A stretch of 64,000 nt of DNA from VAZQ01 sp036557665 (GTDB lineage: Bacteria > Pseudomonadota > Alphaproteobacteria > Rhizobiales > Xanthobacteraceae): the NCBI GenBank assembly GCA_036557665.1, contig DATBHG010000027.1, positions 62,001-126,000 of the forward strand, given 5' to 3'. Below, one piece after another: positions 25,468 through 33,834 of the stretch. How positions within the stretch are numbered: position 1 is the first letter of the stretch; each line of letters opens with the position of its first letter. The translations under genes were made by a program, and so were the position numbers. The notes under the pieces were generated by a model. It ran no database searches and was not told where the DNA came from. It worked only from the letters and a program-made list of their open reading frames with translations.

Positions 25468-25812
25468 ATGCACGTCGGTCGCGCCATTCTGGTTTTTTTG
25501 CTTGTCTTATCGGTAGCCGTGCTGCCGACCACGGCGGGTTCTGCGGCTGCGTCTAAATCAGCAGACATGTCGAACATGTCGTCCTCCATGGACATGAACT
25601 GTTGCCCGCACAAGAAGCCACTGCCGCCGGGGAAGGCCATCGATGGTTGCTGCTCGTCCTTGGCAACTTGTCCGATGAGCTGCTTTTGCATCGCGGCCAC
25701 GTCCTCCTTGATCATTTTCCCGTTGCTGCGAGGTGACCTGCCCTTTTCTTTGGCGAGTAATCCATTGCACTCGCAAATAGGCGGCCCCCCCTTCCGACCA
25801 CCCCGCGTCTGA
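25468..25812 (+). CDS. Small Cys/Met-rich exported protein of the copper operon
   Basis: A 114-residue protein with an N-terminal hydrophobic segment (residues 5-22) that looks like a signal or membrane anchor. Next comes a Met-rich stretch (MSNMSSSMDMNCCPHKK) and a Cys-rich stretch (GCCSSLATCPMSCFC), and it ends in GGPPFRPPRV. Met, Cys and His runs fit binding of Cu(I) or Ag(I). Small proteins with such an ending are common beside CusBA-type operons in Hyphomicrobiales, in the DUF2946-like style. An AAAGGG ribosome-binding site precedes the ATG. The exact role is unknown. Confidence 0.7.
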   Translation: MHVGRAILVFLLVLSVAVLPTTAGSAAASKSADMSNMSSSMDMNCCPHKKPLPPGKAIDGCCSSLATCPMSCFCIAATSSLIIFPLLRGDLPFSLASNPLHSQIGGPPFRPPRV

Positions 25813-25927
25813 CCTTCCTCAAAACTGAAGACGCCATCGGCGTGAGCATCGCGCTCGCGCTGCGTTTGCGCGGACGCGCACTGGTTTTGGCGCGCAGCCT
25901 GCCTACAGACCTATGGAGGAAGTCAAG

Positions 25928-26323
25928 ATGCTACGGAAATGCGCCGTTGCGGGTGCGGCCATCGCACTGGCGGCAGCTCTGAACATCGCCGCGGTTGCGG
26001 GACCCGACGATTACGTGTTTGAGCCCGTTAACGCTCAGGTGAAGAAGGGCGACGATGCGATTGTGTCGGTTCGCTTGAAGCACAAGCCGACGGGCAAGCC
26101 CGTCGCCGACGCGGTGATCGTTCAAACGCGCATCGACATGACACCCGAGGCAATGCCCGAAATGGCATCGCGCATAACCCAAGTGCCCAGTGCCGAAGCG
26201 GGTGTCTACTCGTTCAAGACGGACCTCTCGATGCAAGGCCGTTGGCTCCTGAGCATCGCGGCAAAGGTCCAAAGCGAGCCTGAAACGGTGATAGGAAAAA
26301 TCACGTTCCAAGCGAGCAGGTGA
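25928..26323 (+). CDS. FixH/YtkA-like periplasmic protein of the metal efflux operon
   Basis: A 131-residue protein with a signal peptide (residues 1-24, cleavage near AVAG) and one immunoglobulin-like FixH/YtkA domain, shown by VKKGDDAIVSVRL, KPVADAVI and AGVYSFKTDLSMQGRWLLSI. GGAGG lies a few bases before the ATG at 25928. A start at 25913 is possible but lacks its own site. It is five bases before the cusB-like gene. FixH-like proteins in this position are thought to help copper handling in the periplasm, an inference from context. Confidence 0.85.
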   Translation: MLRKCAVAGAAIALAAALNIAAVAGPDDYVFEPVNAQVKKGDDAIVSVRLKHKPTGKPVADAVIVQTRIDMTPEAMPEMASRITQVPSAEAGVYSFKTDLSMQGRWLLSIAAKVQSEPETVIGKITFQASR

Positions 26324-26327
26324 CGCC

Positions 26328-27701
26328 ATGCGCCGCCTTTCCGGCGTCAGCCTTCTCGCGCTCGGCGTCATCGGGGGCGCGGGCGGTGGGTACTGGTATG
26401 CCCGCCACCCTGCGAGCGCATCATTGCCGGGCATCGCGCCGTCAAATGCCGCATCGGCGGTAGACCGCAAAATCCTCTACTACCGCGATCCGAGCGGCGC
26501 GCCATCTTGGTCAGCCACACCGAAGCAGGATGCAAACGGCCGCGACTACCTGCCGGTCTATGACGATGAGGAACCTGCATTCGGACCGGGCGGAGAGCTA
26601 AAGAGACCTGCTCTCCCCAAGGGAAGCTCCCGAAAAGCTCTCTACTACCGCAATCCGATGGGGCTTCCCGGCACGTCGCCGGTCCCCAAGAAGGATTGGA
26701 TGGGGATGGATTACATCCCCGTCTATGAAGGCGAAGAACCACAAGATGGCAGCAGCACCGTCAAGATAAGCCCAGAAAAAATCCAGCGCAGTGGTGTCCG
26801 CACCGAAGTTGTCGAAACGCGGCCGATTATCGAACTGGTACGCGCGGTCGGCACCGTAACGCACGATGAAAGCCGCCTGACCGTCGTGACCATGCGTTCA
26901 GATGCGTACATCGAGGATTTATTCGTGAACAAGACGGGGGAGCATGTTCACGCTGGCGATCCGTTATTCCGGGCATATAGCCCCGACATTGTAAGTGCGC
27001 AGGTCGACCTTCGTAACGGCGGCTCTGAGCAACGGCTGCGTAATCTTGGTGTTCCCGAAAGTCATATCCGTGAGGTTCGTGCGGGCAAAACTCCCATGTC
27101 ACTCGTTTGGCCCGCGCCCGCGAGCGGAGATGTGATCGTCAAAAACGTGGTGAATGGCCAAAAGGTGAAAGCAGGCGACGAGCTCTACCGGATCGCCGAC
27201 CACAGCCATGTCTGGATCATTGCCGATGTAGCCGAGAGCGATTTGCCCGCCATCAAGATAGGCACACGGGCAGCCGTGACGGTTCGAGCCTACATGGCCC
27301 AACCGGTCCAAGGTCAAGTCACCTTGATTTACCCCGAGCTAAAAGCGGAGACGCGCACCGCGCGCGTGCGGATTGAAGTTCCAAATCCCGATGATCGGCT
27401 CAAGATCGACATGTACGCGGATGTTGTCTTCCAGACTGGAGAGCCGGGACCTGTAATCGCGGTGCCGGCAAGCGCCGTGATCGACAGCGGACAGGGGCAG
27501 GTCGCGCTGGTCGCGAAAGGAGAAGGACGGTTCGAGCCACGGCCTATCAAGGTGGGACGACGCGGCGGCGGCTACGTGGAAGTGCTTGAAGGTCTCAGCA
27601 AGGGCGAGGAAGTAGTCACTTCCGCGACATTTCTGATCGATGCTGAAAGCAACCTGAAAGCTGCGTTGCAGGCGTTCGCGCAGCCGGAGGGGACAAAATG
27701 A
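26328..27701 (+). CDS. cusB: Heavy-metal efflux RND periplasmic adaptor, CusB-like
   Basis: A 457-residue membrane-fusion protein. After an N-terminal membrane anchor (residues 5-20) come two copies of the heavy-metal-binding domain: KILYYRDPSGAPSWS...DYLPVYDDEEP at about 45-85 and KALYYRNPMGLPGTS...DYIPVYEGEEP at about 103-140. The lipoyl/barrel-sandwich part with TVVTMRSDAYIEDLFV and the beta-barrel and membrane-proximal domains follow. Its stop overlaps the cusA start. It bridges the inner-membrane pump to an outer-membrane channel that is not encoded here, so a CusC-type partner must be elsewhere. Confidence 0.92.
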   Translation: MRRLSGVSLLALGVIGGAGGGYWYARHPASASLPGIAPSNAASAVDRKILYYRDPSGAPSWSATPKQDANGRDYLPVYDDEEPAFGPGGELKRPALPKGSSRKALYYRNPMGLPGTSPVPKKDWMGMDYIPVYEGEEPQDGSSTVKISPEKIQRSGVRTEVVETRPIIELVRAVGTVTHDESRLTVVTMRSDAYIEDLFVNKTGEHVHAGDPLFRAYSPDIVSAQVDLRNGGSEQRLRNLGVPESHIREVRAGKTPMSLVWPAPASGDVIVKNVVNGQKVKAGDELYRIADHSHVWIIADVAESDLPAIKIGTRAAVTVRAYMAQPVQGQVTLIYPELKAETRTARVRIEVPNPDDRLKIDMYADVVFQTGEPGPVIAVPASAVIDSGQGQVALVAKGEGRFEPRPIKVGRRGGGYVEVLEGLSKGEEVVTSATFLIDAESNLKAALQAFAQPEGTK

Positions 27702-30700
27702 TTGCGGCCCTCATTCGCTGGTCGGCTCGCAACGTGTTCCTGGTCGCCATTGCGGGCGTGCTCGTCACCCTTGCGGGCATCTATGCCGTGTCGCGCGTGC
27801 CGCTCGACGCAATACCGGACCTGTCCGACGTACAGGTGATAGTCTACACGGAGTATCCCGGCCAAGCCCCACAGGTGGTGGAGGATCAAGTCACCTATCC
27901 GCTCACCACCGCGATGTTGAGCGTTCCAAAGTCGCGGGTCGTGCGAGGTTTCTCGTACTTCGGCGTATCGTTCGTCTACGTGATCTTCGAGGACGGGACC
28001 GATCTTTATTGGGCGCGCTCGCGCGTTCTCGAGTATTTGAGCTCTGCCGCCCGCCGATTGCCGGCCGGTGTCGCGCCAAGCCTCGGCCCCGACGCAACCG
28101 GGGTCGGGTGGGTTTACCAATACGTCGTGCGGGGCGCGCAACGGAGCTTGGCCGAGCTGCGGACCATTCAGGACTGGTATGTCCGCTACGGCATCGCCAA
28201 AGCGGAAGGGGTTGCCGAGGTCGCGAGCGTCGGCGGCTTCGTCAAGCAGTACAGCGTCGTGATCGATCCCCGCCGTCTGCAAGCCCTCGGCATCCCCATT
28301 ACCAGAATCCGCGAGGTCTTGCGCGCCAGCAACATGGAGGTGGGCGGGCGCACGGTCGAGCTTGCAGAGACCGAGTTTGCGGTGCGCGGGCGCGGCTACA
28401 TCAAAAGTCTGTCCGATCTCGAGCAGATCGTGGTCAGGAATGACCGGGGGGTGCCGCTGCTGCTCAAGGACGTGGCCCGCGTCGAGCTTACCCCGGATGA
28501 ACGCCGTGGCATCACTGAGATGAACGGTGAAGGTGAGGTTGTCTCCGGCATTGCCCTGCAGCGGTTCGGGGAGAATGCCGTCGCTGTCATCCGCAATGTC
28601 AAGGACCGGCTTGCCGATATAGCGCCCAGCTTGCCGCAAGGCGTGAGCATCGAGGCGGCGTATGACCGTTCCGAGCTGATTTATCGGGCAATCGCCACAC
28701 TCGAGCGCACGCTCATGGAGGAAAGCCTGATTGTCGCATTCGTCTGCGGTATCTTTCTTCTGCATGTGCGCAGCGCAATCGTTGCCGTCATCACGCTGCC
28801 GCTCGGGGTATTGATTGCCTATCTGTGCATGCACGTGCTCGGCTTGAGCTCAAACATCATGAGCCTTGGAGGCATAGCCATCGCAATCGGCGCGATGGTG
28901 GATGCCGCTATCGTCATGATCGAGAACGCTCACAAGCATCTTGAGCGAGCGCCGCGCGACAAGCCTCGCGCGGAGGTTCTGATTGCCGCTGCGAGCGAGG
29001 TGGGACCGGCCCTGTTCTTCAGCCTTCTGGTCATCACGGTGTCGTTCCTTCCGATTTTCGCCTTGGAGGCTCAGGAAGGGCGGCTGTTCAAGCCGCTCGC
29101 CTACACGAAGACTTTCGCGATGGCAGCGGCGGCATTGCTCTCAGTGACGGTCGTCCCCGCGCTCATGGTGCTGCTCGTGCGCGGGCGTTTCCTTGCGGAG
29201 CAACGGAATCCCCTGAACCGGTTTTTGATCCGGCTCTATCGGACTGTCATCCGGATTGCACTGCGCTTCAAGTCCGCCACGATCTTGGCGGCGCTTGCGT
29301 TGCTGGCCGCGAGCCTCTGGCCAGCCATGCGGCTCGGAACCGAGTTCATGCCAAACCTGAACGAGGGGACGCTGTTCTACATGCCGACAACGCTCCCGGG
29401 ATTGTCGGTCACCAAGGCTGCCGAGCTGGTGCAGACGCAGGACAAGATCATCAAATCATTTCCCGAAGTGTTGTCGGTGTGGGGCAAAGCCGGTCGTGCA
29501 TCGACGGCGACCGATCCGGCTCCTACCGAGATGTTCGAGACCGTGATCAACCTCAAGCCGGAGAGCGAGTGGCGGCCCGGTATCACGCTGGACAAGCTGG
29601 TCGCTGAGATGGACCGGGCATTGCAGCTCCCCGGCGTTTCTAATGCCTGGACCATGCCGATCAAAGCCCGGATCGACATGCTCGCCACCGGGATTCGCAC
29701 GCCGGTTGGTGTGAAGGTGTTCGGTACAGACCTTGCAAAGATGGAGAAGATCGCCCGTCAGATCGAGGCTGTCCTCCGTACCGTGCCCGGTACAAGCAGC
29801 GCCTATGCCGAGCGGGTGATCGGCGGGTACTACCTCAACATCGATCCGGATCGCGCCCAGTTGGCCCGTTATGGGCTGATGGTTGGCGATCTGCAAAACC
29901 TCATCGCGATGGCGCTCGGCGCCGAGCCGGTCACCACCACTGTTGAAGGGCGCGAGCGATACAACGTCAGCATCCGCTATCCTCGCGACTACCGCAGCGA
30001 TCCACAGACCATTGCGACGCAGATGTTGGTCCCGCTGGCGGGGGGCGGCACTGTTCCACTCGGACAAATCGCAAAGGTAAGCCTTGCCCAAGGACCTTCC
30101 AGCATCCGCACGGAGAACTCTCAGCTTGCTGCGTACATATTTGTTGATCTGCGCGGCCGTGACCTCGGCAGCTACGTTACGGATGCCCAAAAGGCTGTCG
30201 CCACGCAGGTCAAGATGCCGCCGGGCTATTACCTGACATGGAGCGGCCAGTTCGAATATCTCCAACGAGCGAAGGCCCGCCTGCAAGTGGTCGTACCTGT
30301 CACGGTGCTGATCATTTTTCTGCTGCTGTACCTGAACTTCCGGCGTGTCACCGAGACGTTGATCGTCATGCTCTCGGTGCCGTTTGCCCTGGTGGGCGGG
30401 CTGTGGCTGATGTGGTGGCTCGGCTTCAATCTTTCGGTTGCGGTAGCGGTCGGCTTCATCGCGTTGGCGGGAGTCGCTGCCGAGACCGGCGTCGTGATGT
30501 TGATCTATCTGGATACCGCGTTGCGCGAGGTCAGAGCCGAGCGCGAAGCCGCAGGCGGGGCATTCACACGCGACGATCTTTACGCCGCCATCATGAAAGG
30601 CGCCGTTGAGCGCGTGCGGCCAAAGATGATGACGGTCGCGGCGATCATGGCAGGACTCCTGCCGATCATGTGGAGCCACGGCACCGGAGCCGAAGTGATG

Positions 30701-30841
30701 CAGCGCATCGCGGTGCCGATGATCGGCGGCATGGTGTCGTCAACCCTGCTCACGCTGATCGTCATTCCCTCGATCTATGCAATCGTGAAGGGGGTTGTGA
30801 TCCGATCACCGCGCCTGACGCCTTCTTTCCAGCAATCATAG
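27698..30841 (+). CDS. cusA: Heavy-metal efflux RND pump, CusA-like Cu(I)/Ag(I) exporter
   Basis: A 1047-residue RND permease with 12 membrane helices and two periplasmic loops. The HME-type proton-relay helix reads GAMVDAAIVMIENAHK. Three methionines line up with the E. coli CusA metal triad (Met573, Met623, Met672): Met562 in FYMPTT, Met612 in PTEMFET and Met661 in RIDMLAT, each offset by 11. This favours monovalent copper or silver over zinc, cobalt or nickel. The length equals that of CusA (1047). It is translationally coupled to cusB. Confidence 0.95.
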   Translation: MIAALIRWSARNVFLVAIAGVLVTLAGIYAVSRVPLDAIPDLSDVQVIVYTEYPGQAPQVVEDQVTYPLTTAMLSVPKSRVVRGFSYFGVSFVYVIFEDGTDLYWARSRVLEYLSSAARRLPAGVAPSLGPDATGVGWVYQYVVRGAQRSLAELRTIQDWYVRYGIAKAEGVAEVASVGGFVKQYSVVIDPRRLQALGIPITRIREVLRASNMEVGGRTVELAETEFAVRGRGYIKSLSDLEQIVVRNDRGVPLLLKDVARVELTPDERRGITEMNGEGEVVSGIALQRFGENAVAVIRNVKDRLADIAPSLPQGVSIEAAYDRSELIYRAIATLERTLMEESLIVAFVCGIFLLHVRSAIVAVITLPLGVLIAYLCMHVLGLSSNIMSLGGIAIAIGAMVDAAIVMIENAHKHLERAPRDKPRAEVLIAAASEVGPALFFSLLVITVSFLPIFALEAQEGRLFKPLAYTKTFAMAAAALLSVTVVPALMVLLVRGRFLAEQRNPLNRFLIRLYRTVIRIALRFKSATILAALALLAASLWPAMRLGTEFMPNLNEGTLFYMPTTLPGLSVTKAAELVQTQDKIIKSFPEVLSVWGKAGRASTATDPAPTEMFETVINLKPESEWRPGITLDKLVAEMDRALQLPGVSNAWTMPIKARIDMLATGIRTPVGVKVFGTDLAKMEKIARQIEAVLRTVPGTSSAYAERVIGGYYLNIDPDRAQLARYGLMVGDLQNLIAMALGAEPVTTTVEGRERYNVSIRYPRDYRSDPQTIATQMLVPLAGGGTVPLGQIAKVSLAQGPSSIRTENSQLAAYIFVDLRGRDLGSYVTDAQKAVATQVKMPPGYYLTWSGQFEYLQRAKARLQVVVPVTVLIIFLLLYLNFRRVTETLIVMLSVPFALVGGLWLMWWLGFNLSVAVAVGFIALAGVAAETGVVMLIYLDTALREVRAEREAAGGAFTRDDLYAAIMKGAVERVRPKMMTVAAIMAGLLPIMWSHGTGAEVMQRIAVPMIGGMVSSTLLTLIVIPSIYAIVKGVVIRSPRLTPSFQQS

Positions 30842-30858
30842 CCGAGGGAGGCATTCCT

Positions 30859-30984
30859 ATGATGCACGACATGATGGGCATGATGGGCGCAATGCATTGG
30901 GGCATGACGCTGGTCGGGCTTCTCGTCGCTGTGCTGCTCGTGCTCGGGATAGTGGCCCTCGCGAAGTACGTCTTTTTCAAGTGA
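30859..30984 (+). CDS. 41-residue Met/His-rich single-pass membrane peptide
   Basis: A 41-codon frame starting MMHDMMGMMGAMHWGM and continuing with one hydrophobic helix (LVGLLVAVLLVLGIVALAKYVFF). A strong GAGGGAGG ribosome-binding site lies eight bases before the ATG, and the gene is 17 bases after cusA. With six Met and two His in the first 16 residues, the N-terminus, likely periplasmic, could bind Cu(I). It resembles small SHOCT-less membrane peptides seen after CusA in related bacteria, but I cannot name a family. Confidence 0.72.
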   Translation: MMHDMMGMMGAMHWGMTLVGLLVAVLLVLGIVALAKYVFFK

Positions 30985-31014
30985 TCACTCCGAGGTGCCT
31001 GAATGGAGGCCGAT

Positions 31015-31233
31015 ATGATGCGCATCGGAAAGTTGTCAGTCGCGGCGCTCGCAGTGGCCACACTGGCGTACAGCGCATCGGCGCAAACGGGAGACGTGGC
31101 GGAGGGGACGCGTTTGTATCGCGCTTGCATGCCCTGCCACTCGCTGGAACCCGAGAAGCTGATGCCCGTCTGCTCGGCTCGGGGACCGTGCCTCGGAGTG
31201 GCTCATGGCCAATGCGATCCTCCCGCACGCTGA
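31015..31233 (+). pseudogene. Truncated c-type cytochrome remnant
   Basis: The frame begins with a good signal peptide (residues 1-22, ending ASA), then DVAEGTRLYRACMPCHSLEPEKLMP, which is the start of a monohaem cytochrome c with its CMPCH haem site. Beyond that the sequence loses cytochrome character (CSARGPCLGVAHG) and stops after 72 residues, with no distal methionine ligand. GGAGG precedes the ATG. It looks like the front of a cytochrome gene joined by deletion to unrelated DNA, which seems to belong to the permease remnant that follows. Confidence 0.65.
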
Positions 31234-31248
31234 GCATTGCCATCGCCC

Positions 31249-31398
31249 ATGGGATGGCAAATCCTGTGGCAGCTGATCCTTGGATTTGCTCTTTCCGCCA
31301 TAGTACAGGCTGTAGTCTCACACAGCGAAATGAGCACGTTGTTTTCGACGACCGGCCACATTCGGGAAAAAAATGTTGCCCGGAAGCTCCAAGCTTGA
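31249..31398 (+). pseudogene. N-terminal fragment of a YraQ-like (DUF318-type) permease
   Basis: A short frame reads MGWQILWQLILGFALSAIVQ and then AVVSHSEMSTLF before losing family character and stopping after 49 codons. From memory this matches the front of permeases that occur next to copper operons in Hyphomicrobiales, which normally continue for several hundred residues. An upstream piece in another frame (SEWLMANAILPHAEHCHRPW) may be its missing N-terminus. No ribosome-binding site is evident. The assignment is from recollection of the family and would need a search. Confidence 0.45.
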
Positions 31399-31474
31399 CC
31401 TTTGGGTCCCGCATGCGATCGAGAATTGTTTCCGGCGTGACGGCGAGATCGGGCCGCTTAGGGGCGCAAAGCAT
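31382..31474 (-). pseudogene. Fragment of a ModA-like substrate-binding protein
   Basis: On the minus strand the codons from 31474 read LCAPKRPDLAVTPETILDRM and then RDPKVKLGAS, a segment that resembles the middle of molybdate-type extracellular binding proteins (LLDRMLDPKVKLGTSTPKADPSGDYA in relatives). The similarity stops abruptly at about 31382. It has no signal sequence and no remaining body, and the tupA stop lies immediately beside it. I treat it as a gene remnant, from recollection of the family. Confidence 0.4.
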
Positions 31475-31476
31475 AT

Positions 31477-32304
31477 CTACGCGTCTGGATCGTTGGCGTC
31501 CGGAAAGAATAATTGTTCGCAGTTGATCTTGTAGTCGGCGATCGCCTGCTGGCCCTCAGGCGAAATGAGCCAGTCGATGAATTGCTGGCCGAGATCCTTC
31601 CTCACCGTTGGGTGCTTTTGCGGATTCACCAGCATGACGCCGTACTGATTGAACAGGCGCTTGTCGCCCTCCACCGCGATGACCAAGTCTCCCTTGTTTC
31701 TGAACGCAAGCCAAGTGCCGCGATCGGTGAGCACATAGGCATCGGATGCTGACGCAATATTGAGTGCCGCGCCCATGCCCTGTCCGATCTCCTTGTACCA
31801 GGGGCCTTTTGCGGCGGCGATGTCGATGCCGGCAGCCTTCCAGAGATTGATCTCGGCAATATGCGTCCCGGATCTGTCGCCGCGAGAGATGAATGCAGTG
31901 CCGTTGTCCTTGATCGCTCTGAGCGCTACGGCTATGTCCTTCGACCCCTTGATCCCGGCAGGGTCGCTGCTCGGCCCGACGAGGATGAAGTCGTTGTACA
32001 TCACCGGGTATCGCTTCACGCCGAAGCCTTCGGCAAGGAACTTTTCCTCTGCCGACTTGGCGTGGACGAAGACCACGTCGGCATCGCCGCGGCGTGCGGT
32101 GTCGAGCGCCTGGCCTGTCCCCTGCGCAATCACCTTCACGCCGATTCCGGTCTTGGTTTTGAACAGCGGAAGGATGTGGCCGAACAAGCCTGAGTCCTGC
32201 GTCGAGGTGGTCGAGGCGACAACGATCGATTTGTCCTGACCGAAAGCCGAGTTGCAAACAACGATACCGGCGGCAATTGCGACCAGGGCGCGGCGAGTAA
32301 GCAT
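31477..32304 (-). CDS. tupA: Tungstate ABC transporter substrate-binding protein, TupA-like
   Basis: A 275-residue periplasmic protein with signal peptide (1-22, ending AFG) and the anion-binding stretch VVASTTSTQDSGLFGHILP near residues 28-46, the TTxS-type motif that separates TupA from ModA. It continues with GIGVKVIAQGTGQALDTARRGDADVVFVH, also highly typical. AGGAGG lies seven bases before the ATG at 32304. An ATG at 32328 is possible but poorer. It is the last gene of the tupBCA operon, after the ATPase. Confidence 0.9.
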   Translation of the reverse strand: MLTRRALVAIAAGIVVCNSAFGQDKSIVVASTTSTQDSGLFGHILPLFKTKTGIGVKVIAQGTGQALDTARRGDADVVFVHAKSAEEKFLAEGFGVKRYPVMYNDFILVGPSSDPAGIKGSKDIAVALRAIKDNGTAFISRGDRSGTHIAEINLWKAAGIDIAAAKGPWYKEIGQGMGAALNIASASDAYVLTDRGTWLAFRNKGDLVIAVEGDKRLFNQYGVMLVNPQKHPTVRKDLGQQFIDWLISPEGQQAIADYKINCEQLFFPDANDPDA

Positions 32305-32327
32305 ATCGAAACCTCCTACGTTCTTCA

Positions 32328-33056
32328 TCAGACAAGCAGCCCTCCGGCTAGGAACGTCCGAGCCTCGGCGGTGCGCGGTGCGTTGAAGAAAACAGCCCCC
32401 GCGCCGGTTTCGATCACGCGGCCGCGATGGAGCATGACGATATCGCCCGCAATCCGCCGGGCCTCACCGAGATCGTGTGTCGACATCACCACTTTGATTC
32501 CGCGTTCGGCAACTGCGCCGACAATGTCCTCGATTGCCTTGGTTGCGGCGGGATCGAGGCTGGCTGTGGGCTCATCGAGAAAAAGCACGGCCGGATCGCG
32601 CGCGAGTGCGCGTGCCAGCGCGAGACGCTGCTGCTCGCCACCGGATAGCCGGCGGGCGGGGCGCCGCCTCAGATGCTCAAGGCCGACGATGGCCAACATC
32701 TCGTCGATCCGCGCACCGCGTTGAGTGCGTGGGATATGAGCCGCGCTAAGGGCGTAACGGATGTTGGCGGTCACGCTGCGCCGCAGCATCACCGGCCGCT
32801 GAAAAACGATGGCACGACGGGTCGGCGGAGCGTGCTCGCGTCCACCCCAGGTTATCCGTCCCGTTGATTGCGAGATCAGGCCCATGGCGGCGCGTAACAG
32901 CGTCGTCTTGCCCGAGCCGTTCGGTCCGATCAGCACGGTCGGCGTGCCAGGCCGCAAGGTAAGCGAGATACGGTCGAGCATCGTGACGCTCCCGGCAGCG
33001 ACGCTGACATCCTCGAACACGATCGGCAGATCTGCGGCGGGGGCACGCATGATCAT
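32328..33056 (-). CDS. tupC: Tungstate ABC transporter ATP-binding protein, TupC-like
   Basis: A 242-residue ATPase with Walker A GPNGSGKTT (44-52), signature LSGGEQQR, Walker B AVLFLDEPTASLD and switch histidine MSTHDLGEA. Its start overlaps the permease stop. The family members paired with TupB permeases are this size, shorter than ModC, and lack the C-terminal molybdate-binding domain of ModC. It drives uptake of tungstate, or possibly molybdate. Confidence 0.9.
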   Translation of the reverse strand: MIMRAPAADLPIVFEDVSVAAGSVTMLDRISLTLRPGTPTVLIGPNGSGKTTLLRAAMGLISQSTGRITWGGREHAPPTRRAIVFQRPVMLRRSVTANIRYALSAAHIPRTQRGARIDEMLAIVGLEHLRRRPARRLSGGEQQRLALARALARDPAVLFLDEPTASLDPAATKAIEDIVGAVAERGIKVVMSTHDLGEARRIAGDIVMLHRGRVIETGAGAVFFNAPRTAEARTFLAGGLLV

Positions 33057-33745
33057 CCCGCCAATCGCTCAGCGGCGCGGCGCGCAGCCCAGGCGAGCGC
33101 ATTGACCGTAAACACCAGTGCGATGAGCACCATCCCAAGGCCGATGGCGAGCGGCAGATCGCCTTTGGAGGTCTCGAGTGCAATGGCCGTGGTCATAGTT
33201 CGGGTAAAGCCGTCGATGTTGCCGCCGACGATAATGATCGCACCGACCTCGGCGGCGGCGCGGCCAAAACCAGCGAGCAAGGTCGTGACCAAGCTGAAAC
33301 GCGCATCCCAGATCAATGTCGCCACGCGGCCCACCGGACCGATATTCATGCCAGCCAGCTCGTCGCGGTACTCGATCGACAGGTCCTCGATCGTCTGTCG
33401 CGTAAGCGCGGTGATGATCGGCGTGACCAGGATGATCTGAGCGATAATCATTGCTTGCGGCGTAAACAGGATGCCCCAGCCTCCAAGCGGTCCCGATCGT
33501 GACAGTAGGAGAAAGACGAAAAGCCCAACCACGACCGGCGGCAACCCCATCAGCGCGTTCACGACGACGATGGCGCCTTCGCGTCCGGGAAAGCGGGTCA
33601 GAGCAATCAGCGCGCCGCTCGGCACACCGATCAATGCCGCGAAAGCGACAGCGCTCAGGCTTACGGCCAGCGACAGCCACACAATGGCGAGCAGCGCAGG
33701 GTTGCCCGTGAGCACGAGCTCGAGCGCGGAGGCATGGTCCGGCAT
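33053..33745 (-). CDS. tupB: Tungstate ABC transporter permease, TupB-like
   Basis: A 230-residue membrane protein with five to six hydrophobic segments and the ATPase-contact loop GRAAAEVGAIIIVGGNIDG (residues about 155-173). The GNI segment and the GMNIGPVGRVATLIWDARFSL region are typical of TupB. It starts 89 bases from the divergent regulator gene, so the two share a regulatory region. The following ATPase start overlaps its stop. Confidence 0.9.
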   Translation of the reverse strand: MPDHASALELVLTGNPALLAIVWLSLAVSLSAVAFAALIGVPSGALIALTRFPGREGAIVVVNALMGLPPVVVGLFVFLLLSRSGPLGGWGILFTPQAMIIAQIILVTPIITALTRQTIEDLSIEYRDELAGMNIGPVGRVATLIWDARFSLVTTLLAGFGRAAAEVGAIIIVGGNIDGFTRTMTTAIALETSKGDLPLAIGLGMVLIALVFTVNALAWAARRAAERLAG

Positions 33746-33811
33746 GAGGGGAAATCCTGATCGCCGGCATCTTGTGCAGATAGCGCAGAAATGGTCAATT
33801 TACGTAGAATT

Positions 33812-33827
33812 TGCATATAGGTGCATA
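33812..33827. promoter_or_regulatory. Candidate operator, direct repeat TGCATA spaced 10 bases
   Basis: TGCATA occurs at 33812-33817 and 33822-33827, one helical turn apart, 8 bases before the regulator start and in the shared region between tupBCA and the regulator. The region is AT-rich compared with its surroundings, and the repeats could be sites for the HTH regulator. This is inferred only from position and repetition. Confidence 0.35.
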
Positions 33828-33834
33828 AACGTTC

